From: Cytophaga sp. FL35
GTDB lineage: Bacteria > Bacteroidota > Bacteroidia > Flavobacteriales > Flavobacteriaceae
Assembly (NCBI RefSeq): GCF_014349235.1
Contig: NZ_JACSOH010000002.1
Location: forward strand, 62,001 to 126,000
DNA: 64,000 nt
Direction: 5' to 3'
Positions within the stretch are counted from its first letter, which is position 1; each line of letters opens with the position of its first letter. The notes under the pieces are model-generated. The model made no database searches, had not been told where the DNA came from, and saw only the letters and a list, made by a program, of their open reading frames with translations. A program made the position numbers and the translations under genes. This document shows positions 1 to 9,563 of the stretch, piece after piece.

Positions 1-926
1 TCTGAAGTAATTCCCAATGCCGGAAGCAATACAATGTACACCTCAGGGTGTCCTAAGAACCAAAATAAGTGTTCAAACAATACAGGCGAACCCCCCTGGT
101 AGTGCAAAACCTCTCCCTGAATGAAGATATCGGATAAGAAGAAAGAAGTACCAAAACTTCTATCCATTATCAAAAGTAAAGCTGCTGATAAAAGAACTGG
201 GAAAGAGATAATACCAATTATAGCCGTTACAAAAAAGGCCCAAATGGTCAATGGCAGTCTTGTCATCGCCATTCCCTTTGTTCTAAGGTTGATTACAGTA
301 ACAACATAGTTCAATGATCCCAAAAGGGAGGAGGCTATGAATATGGCCATCGAAACCAACCAAAGGGTCATTCCCAAACCAGATCCTTGTTGCGCCATTG
401 GCAAGGCACTTAATGGAGGGTAAATAGTCCATCCTGCCGCTGCAGGACCTGCTTCAATAAATAGGGAAGCCACCATTACCACACATGAAACAAAGAACAT
501 CCAAAAAGAGAGCATGTTCATAAATCCTGATGCCATATCCCGCGCACCAATCTGTAGTGGAATCAATAAGTTACTAAAAGTACCACTAAGACCTTGAGTA
601 AGTACAAAAAATACCATCAACGTACCATGGATAGTAACCAATGCCAGATACACATCGGCATCCATAACACCTTCCGGCGCCCACTTTCCTAGAACAGCTT
701 CAAAAACAGAGAAAGACTCCCCTGGCCATGCCAACTGCATACGGAATAATAAGGACATTGCAATACCCAAGAATCCCATTATCAATACACCAGTAATAAA
801 ATATTGCTTGGCAATCATTTTATGATCCTGGCTAAATATGTACTTGGTTACAAAAGTCTCTTTGTGATGGTGCCCATGATCGTCATGTGCATGGTCATCT
901 ACGTGTGCATGTGCTGTAACAGACAT
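1..926 (-). CDS. ctaD: Cytochrome c oxidase subunit I (5' part; truncated by window edge)
   Basis: Catalytic haem-copper subunit of an aa3/caa3-type terminal oxidase, reducing oxygen at the inner membrane with cytochrome c electrons. The frame is open from the ATG at 926 to the window start (about 308 codons). It contains typical subunit I segments: a TIHGTLMVFF helix with the haem-ligand histidine, the IGARDMASGFMN loop, and a WFLGHPEVYI segment at the cut end with the CuB histidine and the proton-channel glutamate. The first 21 residues are unusually histidine rich (eight His). It lies 59 bp downstream of subunit II and is the last visible gene of the act-cox operon. The identification is secure; only the C-terminal part is missing. 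Confidence 0.96.
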   Translation of the reverse strand, partial: MSVTAHAHVDDHAHDDHGHHHKETFVTKYIFSQDHKMIAKQYFITGVLIMGFLGIAMSLLFRMQLAWPGESFSVFEAVLGKWAPEGVMDADVYLALVTIHGTLMVFFVLTQGLSGTFSNLLIPLQIGARDMASGFMNMLSFWMFFVSCVVMVASLFIEAGPAAAGWTIYPPLSALPMAQQGSGLGMTLWLVSMAIFIASSLLGSLNYVVTVINLRTKGMAMTRLPLTIWAFFVTAIIGIISFPVLLSAALLLIMDRSFGTSFFLSDIFIQGEVLHYQGGSPVLFEHLFWFLGHPEVYIVLLPALGITS

Positions 927-985
927 AATCTTAATTTTATTAATTTTCTTTTCTAGCTTCTAAATTTGTATTTACTCACCGAAAC

Positions 986-2074
986 TTATTGAACACCGTT
1001 CATCGCAGTATCGGAATCTCCCTGATTTAAAACCGTTTCTGCAAAAGTACCTTGGTCGGCAATCCACTTCTCATACTCTTCTTGCGTTTCTACCACAATT
1101 TTCATTTGCATATTATAGTGCGATTTACCACAGATTTTATTACATAAAAGAATGTAATCAAACTCCCAAGGATCGGAGTTAGGTTCACCATTTGCGGCTC
1201 TTTCTGAACGTATTTCATTGGTACGTCTAACCTTATCCTTTATATCAGGATTTTGACGCATTTCCGCTGTAGTATAAATAGGAGTAAAAGAAAACTCCGT
1301 AATCATACCTGGCACACAATTCATCTGAGCTCTAAAATGGGGCATATAAGCCGAGTGCAGTACATCTTGAGATCTCATTTTAAAATTGACCTTTCTACCT
1401 ACCGGTAAATGCAATTCCTTAACTACAACATCATCAGCTGCGTAGGAATCCCCCTCATCAAGACCCAATATATTGGCTTTGTTAATATCTATCATGCGCA
1501 CATTAGCGTCACCCAATACGTTGTCCTCACCGGCATATCTAGCCGTCCAACCAAATTGCTGTGCATAAAGCTCAACTACAAGTGGGTCATCCTCATCATT
1601 CACATCCATAATAGTAGTCCAAGTGTAAAGACCCCATAAAATCAAACCTGCCAAAACAACCACAGGAATAATGGTCCAGATAAACTCCAACTTATCGTTA
1701 TCAGCATAAAATAAAGCCTTATTGCCCTTTTTACCTCTGTATTTATATCCAAAGTAATGAAGTAATGCCTGAGTAATGGTTTGAACAAAAAATATAATTA
1801 CAAAGGATACCAACATTAGGCTATCATACTCGTCACCGTGTGCCGAAGCCGCCTCGGGCAATAAGAATTTACCATAGTTATAGAAACTAAAGATGGTAAT
1901 AGCGTAAATGAAAATTAAGAAAGCGAATAATAAATAACCATTGGTCTGGTTATCACTATCGTTTGCTATTTGGGAGGTCTCGGCCTTTAATTGTGACAAT
2001 TCAAATATTTTGGTCATTTGCCAAATAGCAATTGCCACTAATACCAAAACCGCTAAAATCAATACTGTAGTCAT
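986..2074 (-). CDS. ctaC: Cytochrome c oxidase subunit II
   Basis: Electron-entry subunit of the terminal oxidase; it takes electrons from cytochrome c through the binuclear CuA centre in a periplasmic cupredoxin domain. The 362-residue protein has an N-terminal membrane segment, two further helices of the subunit II hairpin (about residues 45-70 and 85-110), then the soluble domain. CuA ligands are visible as the His in VLHSAYMPHF and the C-x3-C, His and Met of CNKICGKSHYNM. The usual Glu between the two cysteines (CxExC) is Lys here. That residue binds copper through its backbone carbonyl, so the centre should still form. It is 32 bp from actF, which supports a combined complex III/oxidase operon. 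Confidence 0.96.
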   Translation of the reverse strand: MTTVLILAVLVLVAIAIWQMTKIFELSQLKAETSQIANDSDNQTNGYLLFAFLIFIYAITIFSFYNYGKFLLPEAASAHGDEYDSLMLVSFVIIFFVQTITQALLHYFGYKYRGKKGNKALFYADNDKLEFIWTIIPVVVLAGLILWGLYTWTTIMDVNDEDDPLVVELYAQQFGWTARYAGEDNVLGDANVRMIDINKANILGLDEGDSYAADDVVVKELHLPVGRKVNFKMRSQDVLHSAYMPHFRAQMNCVPGMITEFSFTPIYTTAEMRQNPDIKDKVRRTNEIRSERAANGEPNSDPWEFDYILLCNKICGKSHYNMQMKIVVETQEEYEKWIADQGTFAETVLNQGDSDTAMNGVQ

Positions 2075-2106
2075 CGTATGCTCTACTATTATACGTTAAA
2101 ATTACT

Positions 2107-3429
2107 CTAGTAATGGAAATGCCTGCTTTCCTCTATAAATGGATTTCTCTTTGGTTGTAAAGGAACTGTTGCCAATGCTCTGAACACAAAGAATATGAAC
2201 AATCCTGCAAAGAACAATACAGCACCAACCTCTGGAATACCAATAGACCATTGGTCACCCACCGTGGCCGGCATAACCATATTAAATATATCAAGGTAAT
2301 GACCAAGAAGGATTACTATTCCTCCTAGGACAACAAACCAATTAATACGTTTATAATCACTATTTATTAATAGCAATACAGGGAATAGGAAGTTCATTGC
2401 TATCATTCCAAAGAAAGGTAATTTGAAGTCCTCAATTCTAGTAATGTAATAAGTAACCTCCTCGGGAATATTAGAATACCATATTAACATAAATTGAGAA
2501 AACCATAAGTACGTCCAGAAGATACTGATACCGAACATAAACTTGGCTAAATCATGGATATGACTATCATTTACGTCTGGCAACAATCCTTTGGATTTCA
2601 AATAAATAGTTACCATCGCTATTACGGTAATACCCGAAACGAACATACTCGCAAATACATACCATCCAAACAAAGTACTAAACCAGTGCGGGTCCAAACT
2701 CATAATCCAATCCCATGACATCATGGATTCAGATACCAAATAGAAAACCAAAAAGCCAGCGGACCACCTAAAATTCAATTTAAAGTTGGCATTATCATTG
2801 GCCTCGTCCTGTTGTAAAGACAATTTTCTGGAATACTGTCTGTAGAATATCCATCCTCCTAAAAATATTGCCGCCCTAATCAAAAAGAAAGTAGGATTTA
2901 AATATCCGGATTTGCCCTGAATTAGTTCATCATGAGCAACGACCTCAGGATCCATCCAAACAAAAAGATGGTTCATATGCAATACGGACATAACCAATAT
3001 TACGAATACAATGATACCACCAGGCACCAAATAGGCAGTAATGCCTTCCATCACCCTAAACAACAATGGAGACCATCCAGCTTGTGCTGCACGTTGTATA
3101 GCGTAAAACGCCAAAACCCCAAGAGAAATCATAAAGAAAAAGAAAGCTCCCACATAAAGGGCAGCCCACGGTTTGTTCTGTAATTGATGCAAAACATGTT
3201 CATCATGAGAAGCATCATGTGCTCCGTCATGCGCATCAGCACCATGGCTACCTGTAGCAGCGTGAGCTTCACTGGCATGAGCTCCATGACCGTCATCATG
3301 ACTGGCTACAATTGCCTTTGCTTCCTCAACGGTGCTTGGCATGCTGATAAAACCAATTGCTATACCCAGCAATCCTACAGCCATTAAAATGAACGAACCT
3401 ATTTTTAGTTTGTTTGAAAACGTATACAT
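2107..3429 (-). CDS. actF: Alternative complex III subunit ActF (quinol:cytochrome c oxidoreductase membrane subunit)
   Basis: Polytopic membrane subunit of alternative complex III, the menaquinol:cytochrome c oxidoreductase that replaces bc1 in many Bacteroidota. The 440 residues hold about ten hydrophobic segments. The assignment rests on position (after actE, before coxB), length and the NrfD/ActC-like helical pattern. Between helix 1 (about 10-30) and helix 2 (about 88-110) lies a loop with ten histidines in residues 44-81, together with many Ala, Gly and Asp. This insert looks lineage specific and may bind metal. The gene starts 16 bp downstream of the actE stop. Confidence 0.92.
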   Translation of the reverse strand: MYTFSNKLKIGSFILMAVGLLGIAIGFISMPSTVEEAKAIVASHDDGHGAHASEAHAATGSHGADAHDGAHDASHDEHVLHQLQNKPWAALYVGAFFFFMISLGVLAFYAIQRAAQAGWSPLLFRVMEGITAYLVPGGIIVFVILVMSVLHMNHLFVWMDPEVVAHDELIQGKSGYLNPTFFLIRAAIFLGGWIFYRQYSRKLSLQQDEANDNANFKLNFRWSAGFLVFYLVSESMMSWDWIMSLDPHWFSTLFGWYVFASMFVSGITVIAMVTIYLKSKGLLPDVNDSHIHDLAKFMFGISIFWTYLWFSQFMLIWYSNIPEEVTYYITRIEDFKLPFFGMIAMNFLFPVLLLINSDYKRINWFVVLGGIVILLGHYLDIFNMVMPATVGDQWSIGIPEVGAVLFFAGLFIFFVFRALATVPLQPKRNPFIEESRHFHY

Positions 3430-3445
3430 ATCGCTTCTCTAGGAA

Positions 3446-4033
3446 TTATTTCGTTAAATCTTCTTTAAGTTTCATAACATACTCTGAAACTTGCCACATT
3501 TCTTTGGTGTTCATTTGCGAAGCATAAGAACCCATGGAATTGAGACCGTATTGAATAGTATGCATGGTAGTACCTACTGTAATATTACGAGCTACATCAT
3601 CATAACTAGGCACACCTAAAATCTTTTCTCTTTTTACTAAAGTTCCTTGACCATCACCCTTATCTCCGTGACAAATAGCACAATAGATAGTGTATAATTG
3701 TCCACCCGCTGCTAAATTATCCTCACTTTCTAGAGAATCCAAAGGACTGCTCATTACCCTGGCCAATTCTTTGCCCGATGGCGAATTTTCATACGGATAA
3801 GGCATCCAACCCCTAGGTATGGTATTGTCTGGGGGTAACATTGCTTCCGAAACTCCCTTGAACAAAGCAATTCTAGTAGTTTCGTCCTCATTAAAACCTT
3901 GATACGTCTCGTAACCTACAGGCTCATACATGTTTGGCATGTATTGATAGTTTGGCTCCGTTTGATCACTCCAGCAGGATACCAATAAAAATAGGCTTGA
4001 AAACGCTAATGCTATTTTACTAAAACTGTTCAT
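3446..4033 (-). CDS. actE: Alternative complex III subunit ActE (mono-haem cytochrome c lipoprotein)
   Basis: Small periplasmic c-type cytochrome of alternative complex III that passes electrons out of the core complex. The 195-residue protein starts with a lipoprotein signal (a hydrophobic stretch ending LLVSC, lipid Cys near residue 20). It has a single haem motif CAICHGDKGDGQG near residue 116 and a likely distal methionine in the C-terminal third (NSMGSYASQM region). Its start lies 2 bp after the actD stop, so the two are tightly co-transcribed. Known families that look similar are generic cytochrome c class I proteins; the operon position decides in favour of ActE. Confidence 0.93.
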   Translation of the reverse strand: MNSFSKIALAFSSLFLLVSCWSDQTEPNYQYMPNMYEPVGYETYQGFNEDETTRIALFKGVSEAMLPPDNTIPRGWMPYPYENSPSGKELARVMSSPLDSLESEDNLAAGGQLYTIYCAICHGDKGDGQGTLVKREKILGVPSYDDVARNITVGTTMHTIQYGLNSMGSYASQMNTKEMWQVSEYVMKLKEDLTK

Positions 4034-4035
4034 AG

Positions 4036-4569
4036 TTAGTGACTGTTGTTATTTTCCATTACATTGATTTCAACCGCACCGGTATCCATCAATAATTCGG
4101 TAAGCTCCTTCTCATCTCCGTGCACCTCTATCTCCATTAAAAAATGGTCATCCGTAGTTCGCTTATCTGGATTTTCAGCCTCTTTAAAAGGCCAAAGACG
4201 ACTTCTTAGATAAAAAGTGATAACCATTAAGTGAGCCGCAAAGAAAACCGTAAGCTCAAACATAATAGGCACAAATGCCGGCATATTCTCCAAAAAGCTA
4301 AAGCTAGGCTTACCACCAATATCTTGAGGCCAATCCTCAATCATGATAAAATTCATCATGGTAACGGCTACGGTCAAACCTACACAGCCATACAAGAAGG
4401 AAGTAATAGCCAACCTTGTTGGAGCCAACCCCATTGCCTTGTCCAAACCGTGTACAGGAAAAGGACAATAAACCTCTTCGATATGATGTTTTGCAGCCTT
4501 TACTTTCTTTACTGCATGCATTAACACATCATCATCGTTATAATATGCATGTATCGTTTTAGACGCCAT
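4036..4569 (-). CDS. actD: Alternative complex III subunit ActD (DUF3341 membrane protein)
   Basis: Small membrane subunit of alternative complex III, placed between ActC and ActE as usual. It has 177 residues: an N-terminal soluble part (residues 1-50, with the motif VYCPFPVHGLDKAMG typical of DUF3341), two transmembrane helices (about 56-78 and 98-122) joined by a short loop, and a C-terminal soluble part predicted to fold as an alpha/beta domain. The family is thought to stabilise the membrane core rather than carry cofactors; no haem or cluster motif is visible. It begins 3 bp downstream of actC. Confidence 0.93.
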   Translation of the reverse strand: MASKTIHAYYNDDDVLMHAVKKVKAAKHHIEEVYCPFPVHGLDKAMGLAPTRLAITSFLYGCVGLTVAVTMMNFIMIEDWPQDIGGKPSFSFLENMPAFVPIMFELTVFFAAHLMVITFYLRSRLWPFKEAENPDKRTTDDHFLMEIEVHGDEKELTELLMDTGAVEINVMENNNSH

Positions 4570-4572
4570 AGC

Positions 4573-6321
4573 CTATTTTTTATTATTTAGTAAAACCGCT
4601 TGACCGGCCCAATCATCACGTTGTGCCCTACCAGGGAAAGATCCGGTAATAGAGTCCAACAAATCGTACTCCCTTTCGGTCATTCTAGCAACTTGCGCAA
4701 AGGTATAAATACCAATCTCGTTAAGGGTTGCTTCCATCTGGGGACCTATGCCCTTTATTTTCTTTAAATCATCAGGGGTCTGAGTTGCAGCATCAAAGGT
4801 ACCCAAACTGCTCAGCAAATCATTTACTCCCGTTTTATCACCCACCGTAGGAATTTCTTCACCCATCAAAACATCATCGGTGATAATTTCGCTTTTTAAA
4901 TTAGCCGCCTGCATCCTTTCGATCTTATACAAAGGCTGACCAGCATCCCTTAATTTCTTGTAGCGATCACCAGAGGATTTCAAAATAGATTTTACTTCCG
5001 CCTGCGCAATTACAGGGAACGTACGAGAGTACAACAGGAACAACACGAAGAAGAATCCAATAGTACCTACAAATATTCCAATATCCACAAAAGACGGAGA
5101 GAACATCGTCCAAGAAGATGGCAAGTAATCCCTGTGCAGGGAAGTAACGATAATCACAAAACGCTCAAACCACATACCTATGTTTACCACTATGGAAATA
5201 AAGAATGAGAACATAATGCTCGTACGCAATTTCTTAAACCACATGAACTGCGGTGAGAATACGTTGCAGGTCATCATAGACCAATAAGCCCACCAGTAAG
5301 GACCTGTAGCCCTGTTCAAGAATGCATATTGTTCATATTCCACTCCAGAATACCAAGCTACAAACAATTCCGTAATATAAGCACAGCCCACAATTGAACC
5401 GGTAATCATGATTACAATGTTCATTAATTCAATATGCTGTACCGTAATATAGTCTTCCATATGACAAACCTTTCTCATAATGATGAGAAGCGTGTTTACC
5501 ATTGCGAAACCTGAGAAAATCGCACCCGCAACGAAATAGGGTGGAAAAATAGTGGTATGCCATCCTGGTATTACAGATGTAGCAAAGTCAAAAGATACAA
5601 TGGTATGAACCGAGAGTACCAATGGGGTAGCCAAACCTGCCAACACTAAAGATACTTCCTCAAAACGTTGCCAATCCTTGGCACGACCACTCCATCCAAA
5701 ACTCAATAAACTATATATTTTTTTCTGGAAAGGAAGGATTGCCCTATCCCTTAACATTGCGAAATCCGGTAATAAACCTGTCCACCAGAAAACAAGGGAA
5801 ACAGATAAGTACGTAGAGATTGCAAAAACGTCCCACAGAAGTGGAGAGTTAAAGTTCACCCATAAGGAACCAAATTGGTTTGGAATAGGTAATACCCAGT
5901 ATGCCAACCATGGTCTACCCATGTGGATAATTGGAAAAAGACCTGCCTGAACCACAGAGAAAATAGTCATCGCCTCTGCAGAACGGTTAATTGCCATTCT
6001 CCATTTTTGACGGAACAATAACAATACGGCAGAAATCAATGTACCTGCGTGACCGATACCTACCCACCACACGAAGTTGGTAATATCCCAAGCCCAGTTT
6101 ACTGTTCTGTTAAGCCCCCAAGTACCAATTCCGGTAGAAATAGTATAAATGATACACCCAATACCCCAAAGGAATGCCACCAAGGCAATGGAAAAAACAA
6201 TCCACCAGTGTTTGTTGGCCCTTCCCTCTACAGGAGCAGCAATATCCACACTAACATCGTGGTAGCTTTTATCCCCAGTAACTAAGGGTCTTCTTATAGG
6301 TGCTTCGTAATGCGACGCCAT
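4573..6321 (-). CDS. actC: Alternative complex III subunit ActC (NrfD/PsrC-like) with C-terminal helix-hairpin-helix domain
   Basis: Quinol-binding membrane subunit of alternative complex III, from the NrfD/PsrC family. The 582-residue protein has about ten transmembrane helices in the first 450 residues, with conserved segments such as NFVWWVGIGHAGTLISA and FPIIHMGRPWLAYW. After the membrane core comes a cytoplasmic tail, and residues about 517-582 form a helix-hairpin-helix-type domain (DDLKKIKGIGPQMEATLNEI onward). That tail is not needed for the NrfD fold and resembles the end of ribosomal protein S2 in this same window. The gene is 35 bp downstream of actB. Core function is secure; the role of the tail is unknown. 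Confidence 0.95.
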   Translation of the reverse strand: MASHYEAPIRRPLVTGDKSYHDVSVDIAAPVEGRANKHWWIVFSIALVAFLWGIGCIIYTISTGIGTWGLNRTVNWAWDITNFVWWVGIGHAGTLISAVLLLFRQKWRMAINRSAEAMTIFSVVQAGLFPIIHMGRPWLAYWVLPIPNQFGSLWVNFNSPLLWDVFAISTYLSVSLVFWWTGLLPDFAMLRDRAILPFQKKIYSLLSFGWSGRAKDWQRFEEVSLVLAGLATPLVLSVHTIVSFDFATSVIPGWHTTIFPPYFVAGAIFSGFAMVNTLLIIMRKVCHMEDYITVQHIELMNIVIMITGSIVGCAYITELFVAWYSGVEYEQYAFLNRATGPYWWAYWSMMTCNVFSPQFMWFKKLRTSIMFSFFISIVVNIGMWFERFVIIVTSLHRDYLPSSWTMFSPSFVDIGIFVGTIGFFFVLFLLYSRTFPVIAQAEVKSILKSSGDRYKKLRDAGQPLYKIERMQAANLKSEIITDDVLMGEEIPTVGDKTGVNDLLSSLGTFDAATQTPDDLKKIKGIGPQMEATLNEIGIYTFAQVARMTEREYDLLDSITGSFPGRAQRDDWAGQAVLLNNKK

Positions 6322-6356
6322 ATAATTCTGTTATAATTGTTTACTTAAAATACGGT

Positions 6357-9300
6357 TTATGCTTCGTTGGTATTTCTCACTTTTACGTGGTAGAAAACAT
6401 TTGGTTTAGTACCTACATGCTCCAATAAATGATAAGCCCTGTCATCCTCTTCAAGAGAAGCAATTTCACTTCCTTCTTCATTTACATCCCCAAACTTAAT
6501 TGCGCCGCTACTACATGCAGCCGAACAAGCAACAGCATTGTTGAATTCGCCTTCCGCAACGGGTCTACCTTCACGCTTGGCATTCAACACAACCGCCTGG
6601 GTAGCTTGGATACAGAATGAACATTTTTCCATAACACCCCTAGAACGCACAACAACATCTGGATTCAATACCATTTTACCAAGGTCATTGTTCATGTGGA
6701 AATCAAACTCATCATTGTTATTATACAAGAACCAGTTGAACCTTCTCACTTTATAAGGACAGTTGTTGGCACAATATCTGGTACCCACACAACGGTTATA
6801 GGCCATATGGTTTTGACCCTGACGACCGTGCGAGGTAGCAGCAACAGGACATACTGTTTCACATGGAGCGTGATTACAGTGTTGACACATTACGGGCTGG
6901 AAAGCCACCTGCGGATTAACTGATGGATCTTCCAATTCACCAAAACCTCCCAAGGAACCATTATCCCCACTTAAACCATCAAATTCATCTTTCTTGATAT
7001 TATCCTCCTCAAAAGTACTTTCTGAAGAATAGTACCTATCAATTCGCAACCAATGCATATCCCTAGAGAGACGCATTTCTTTTTTACCAACAACAGGAAC
7101 ATTATTCTCAGCATGACAAGCGATTACACAAGCACCGCATCCTGTACATGCATTCAAATCAATGGACATCTTAAAGTGATGGCCGATAGAACGATCAAAA
7201 CTTTCCCAGATATCCACTTCTGGCGAAGTAACCAATGTTTCTTGGTGATTCAAGGAAACATGAGGGATAGGATTCCACTCACTAGATTCTTTTGTATTGA
7301 ATTCCTCCAAGGTGGTCTCTTTAATAATATCGCCCCTACCCATTAAGGTATTGTGCAACTGTATACAGGCAAATTCATGCGTGCCAGATGCTTTTTCAAG
7401 CGTAGCCGCTTGTATGTTATTAAATCCTTGGTAAAGTGGATATGCATTTACCCCGGTTTGCATTTCTTCTTTAAGACCTACTTTTTTACCGTAGCCAAAA
7501 GAGAGACCCACAGAACCTATTGCTTGACCCGGCTGTATGATTACAGGAACATTATTTATGGTTACACCATTAACAGTAATATTCACATAACTACCATCCA
7601 AACCACCGTTGGCCACATTATAGTTTTCCAAGCCCAATCTTTCCGCATCCGCTTTGGAAACTGTAACATAGTTATCCCATGACACTCGTGTAATTGGATC
7701 AGGAAACTCCTGCAACCATGGATTGCTGGCCATAGATCCATTACCCATACCTGTTTTAGGGTACAAAGTCAACTCAAGACCTTCACCGCTTGTAGCATTG
7801 GTCAGCGCACTTATTGCAGAAGCAATGGATATTGAACTTGCCGCGGCAACCATATTACCTGAAGCCGGAACTGCTTCTTTGTCATCCGCAACATCGGCAA
7901 CATTTTCTGGATCGGCATTTAAAACCGAAGCCGAAATAGCGCCTCCTACAAAAACTCCATCATGCAAAGCTTTGTTCCAATCAGCACCATTCAAAATGCC
8001 ATTGGCCCAAGTCTCTTTTATAAATTCATAATAGTTCTTATCCGAACCCATCCACTTCAACAGGGAGGATTGGAACTGTCTCGTATCAAACAATTCACGA
8101 ATGGTAGGCTGCATTAAGCCATAATGTCCTTTTTTAATCTGGACATCTCCCCAAGATTCCAAATAATGGTTGGCAGCAGCCGCAAATTGAGCCACTTCGG
8201 TAGTCTCGTTCCAATTGGTTGAGAACACCACTGATAAGCCCACCTTTTCAAGTCCGCTCACAAATTCAGCAGCATTCGGCAAACTGTAGGCAGGGTTAAC
8301 ACCATCCACAAAAAGAGCACCTACTTTTCCGCTGTTCATATCAGCTATCAAAGTGTTTACCGCTTTAGCACTACCCTGTCTCGTATATTTAGGAGCTGCA
8401 GCATCAAAAGCTTTGCTACCCAACATTTCATTAATTGCCAGGACAACAGTCTGGGCATTCACATCATCCAACCCGGTAACTACCACTGCATTACTAGCAG
8501 CACTACGTATTTGGGCAGCCACACTGTCAACCGAAGCCTGCACATTTTCAGGCAATTCACCACCGGCAGATGTACCGTTTAACTTGGCATACAATTTAGC
8601 CAGAGCAATTTTCTGCTGCATTGGAGTCAAAGGAATCCTTTTATCAGCATTTGCCCCGGAGAGTGTCATATTCGCCTCAAATTGAACATGACGTGACATT
8701 TTCCCTTTATTGGGAACACGACCCTTCGCGTAGCTGGAATCATATCCACCACCTTGCCAATCTCCAAGAAAATCAGCCCCAAAAGAAACTATCAAATCCG
8801 ATTTTGAAAAATCATAATCAGCTAAAGCCCTTTCACCAAACTTTGCTTCAAAAGCGGTCAATGCAGCTTCTTCTCCTATTGCATCGTAAACAACATGCTT
8901 CACATTGGAGTACTCCGCTTTCATTTCAGCAATCAACCTATCCGTTGAAGGACTGGCATATGTTTGCGTAAGCAATGCTATTTGTTGTCCAGAATTCTTT
9001 AATGCCGCCAATTTAGACTTAACCGCAGCGTCCAACGCACTCCAATCAACAGGCTCGCCATTGGCAACTGGCCCTTGTAAGCGGGTGCTATCATAAAGGG
9101 AAAGAACGGAAGCGTTTACACGTGCATTTGCACCACCTCCCACTAAGGCATCCCTATTATTTTCAACTTTTATTGGACGACCCTCGCGCGTCTTTATCAA
9201 TACGCTTGCAAAGTCAAAACCATCCGCAATAGTGGTCGCATAGTAATTAGCAACACCAGGAACTATATTTTCCGGCTGAACCACATAAGGTATGGACTTA

Positions 9301-9527
9301 CGAACCGGACCTTGACATGCCGCCAAAGAAGCTGCAGCGGTACTAAAGCCCACATATTTCAAAAAGTCCCTCCTATTAGTATTGGTTGAAGAAAGATTTT
9401 CTTTATCCCCCAAAAACTCATCAACGGGAATATCCTCAACAAATTCATTTTGCCTTAGCGTCTCAACAATGGAATCATTCGGATTTAACTCCGCTTCGTT
9501 CTTCCAATATTTTTTGTTTGATGCCAT
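6357..9527 (-). CDS. actB: Alternative complex III subunit ActB (Tat-exported molybdopterin-oxidoreductase-like/iron-sulfur protein)
   Basis: Large periplasmic subunit of alternative complex III. A long N-terminal region precedes a variant Tat signal with NRRDFLKYVGF (twin Arg at 52-53) and a lipobox ending at Cys71, so it should be exported folded and anchored as a lipoprotein. Residues about 80-740 are a molybdopterin-oxidoreductase-like domain, which in ActB lacks the molybdenum cofactor. The C-terminal part is an iron-sulfur module with four cysteine clusters: CTGCGACVIAC, CQHCNHAPCETVC, CVGTRYCANNC and a CSFC segment followed by CSAAC. These would hold 4Fe-4S/3Fe-4S clusters. The length of 1056 residues fits the family. 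It lies 36 bp downstream of actA. Confidence 0.96.
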   Translation of the reverse strand: MASNKKYWKNEAELNPNDSIVETLRQNEFVEDIPVDEFLGDKENLSSTNTNRRDFLKYVGFSTAAASLAACQGPVRKSIPYVVQPENIVPGVANYYATTIADGFDFASVLIKTREGRPIKVENNRDALVGGGANARVNASVLSLYDSTRLQGPVANGEPVDWSALDAAVKSKLAALKNSGQQIALLTQTYASPSTDRLIAEMKAEYSNVKHVVYDAIGEEAALTAFEAKFGERALADYDFSKSDLIVSFGADFLGDWQGGGYDSSYAKGRVPNKGKMSRHVQFEANMTLSGANADKRIPLTPMQQKIALAKLYAKLNGTSAGGELPENVQASVDSVAAQIRSAASNAVVVTGLDDVNAQTVVLAINEMLGSKAFDAAAPKYTRQGSAKAVNTLIADMNSGKVGALFVDGVNPAYSLPNAAEFVSGLEKVGLSVVFSTNWNETTEVAQFAAAANHYLESWGDVQIKKGHYGLMQPTIRELFDTRQFQSSLLKWMGSDKNYYEFIKETWANGILNGADWNKALHDGVFVGGAISASVLNADPENVADVADDKEAVPASGNMVAAASSISIASAISALTNATSGEGLELTLYPKTGMGNGSMASNPWLQEFPDPITRVSWDNYVTVSKADAERLGLENYNVANGGLDGSYVNITVNGVTINNVPVIIQPGQAIGSVGLSFGYGKKVGLKEEMQTGVNAYPLYQGFNNIQAATLEKASGTHEFACIQLHNTLMGRGDIIKETTLEEFNTKESSEWNPIPHVSLNHQETLVTSPEVDIWESFDRSIGHHFKMSIDLNACTGCGACVIACHAENNVPVVGKKEMRLSRDMHWLRIDRYYSSESTFEEDNIKKDEFDGLSGDNGSLGGFGELEDPSVNPQVAFQPVMCQHCNHAPCETVCPVAATSHGRQGQNHMAYNRCVGTRYCANNCPYKVRRFNWFLYNNNDEFDFHMNNDLGKMVLNPDVVVRSRGVMEKCSFCIQATQAVVLNAKREGRPVAEGEFNNAVACSAACSSGAIKFGDVNEEGSEIASLEEDDRAYHLLEHVGTKPNVFYHVKVRNTNEA

Positions 9528-9563
9528 ACGTCTCTATGTAATTAGCTACTCTTTCTTAATCTA

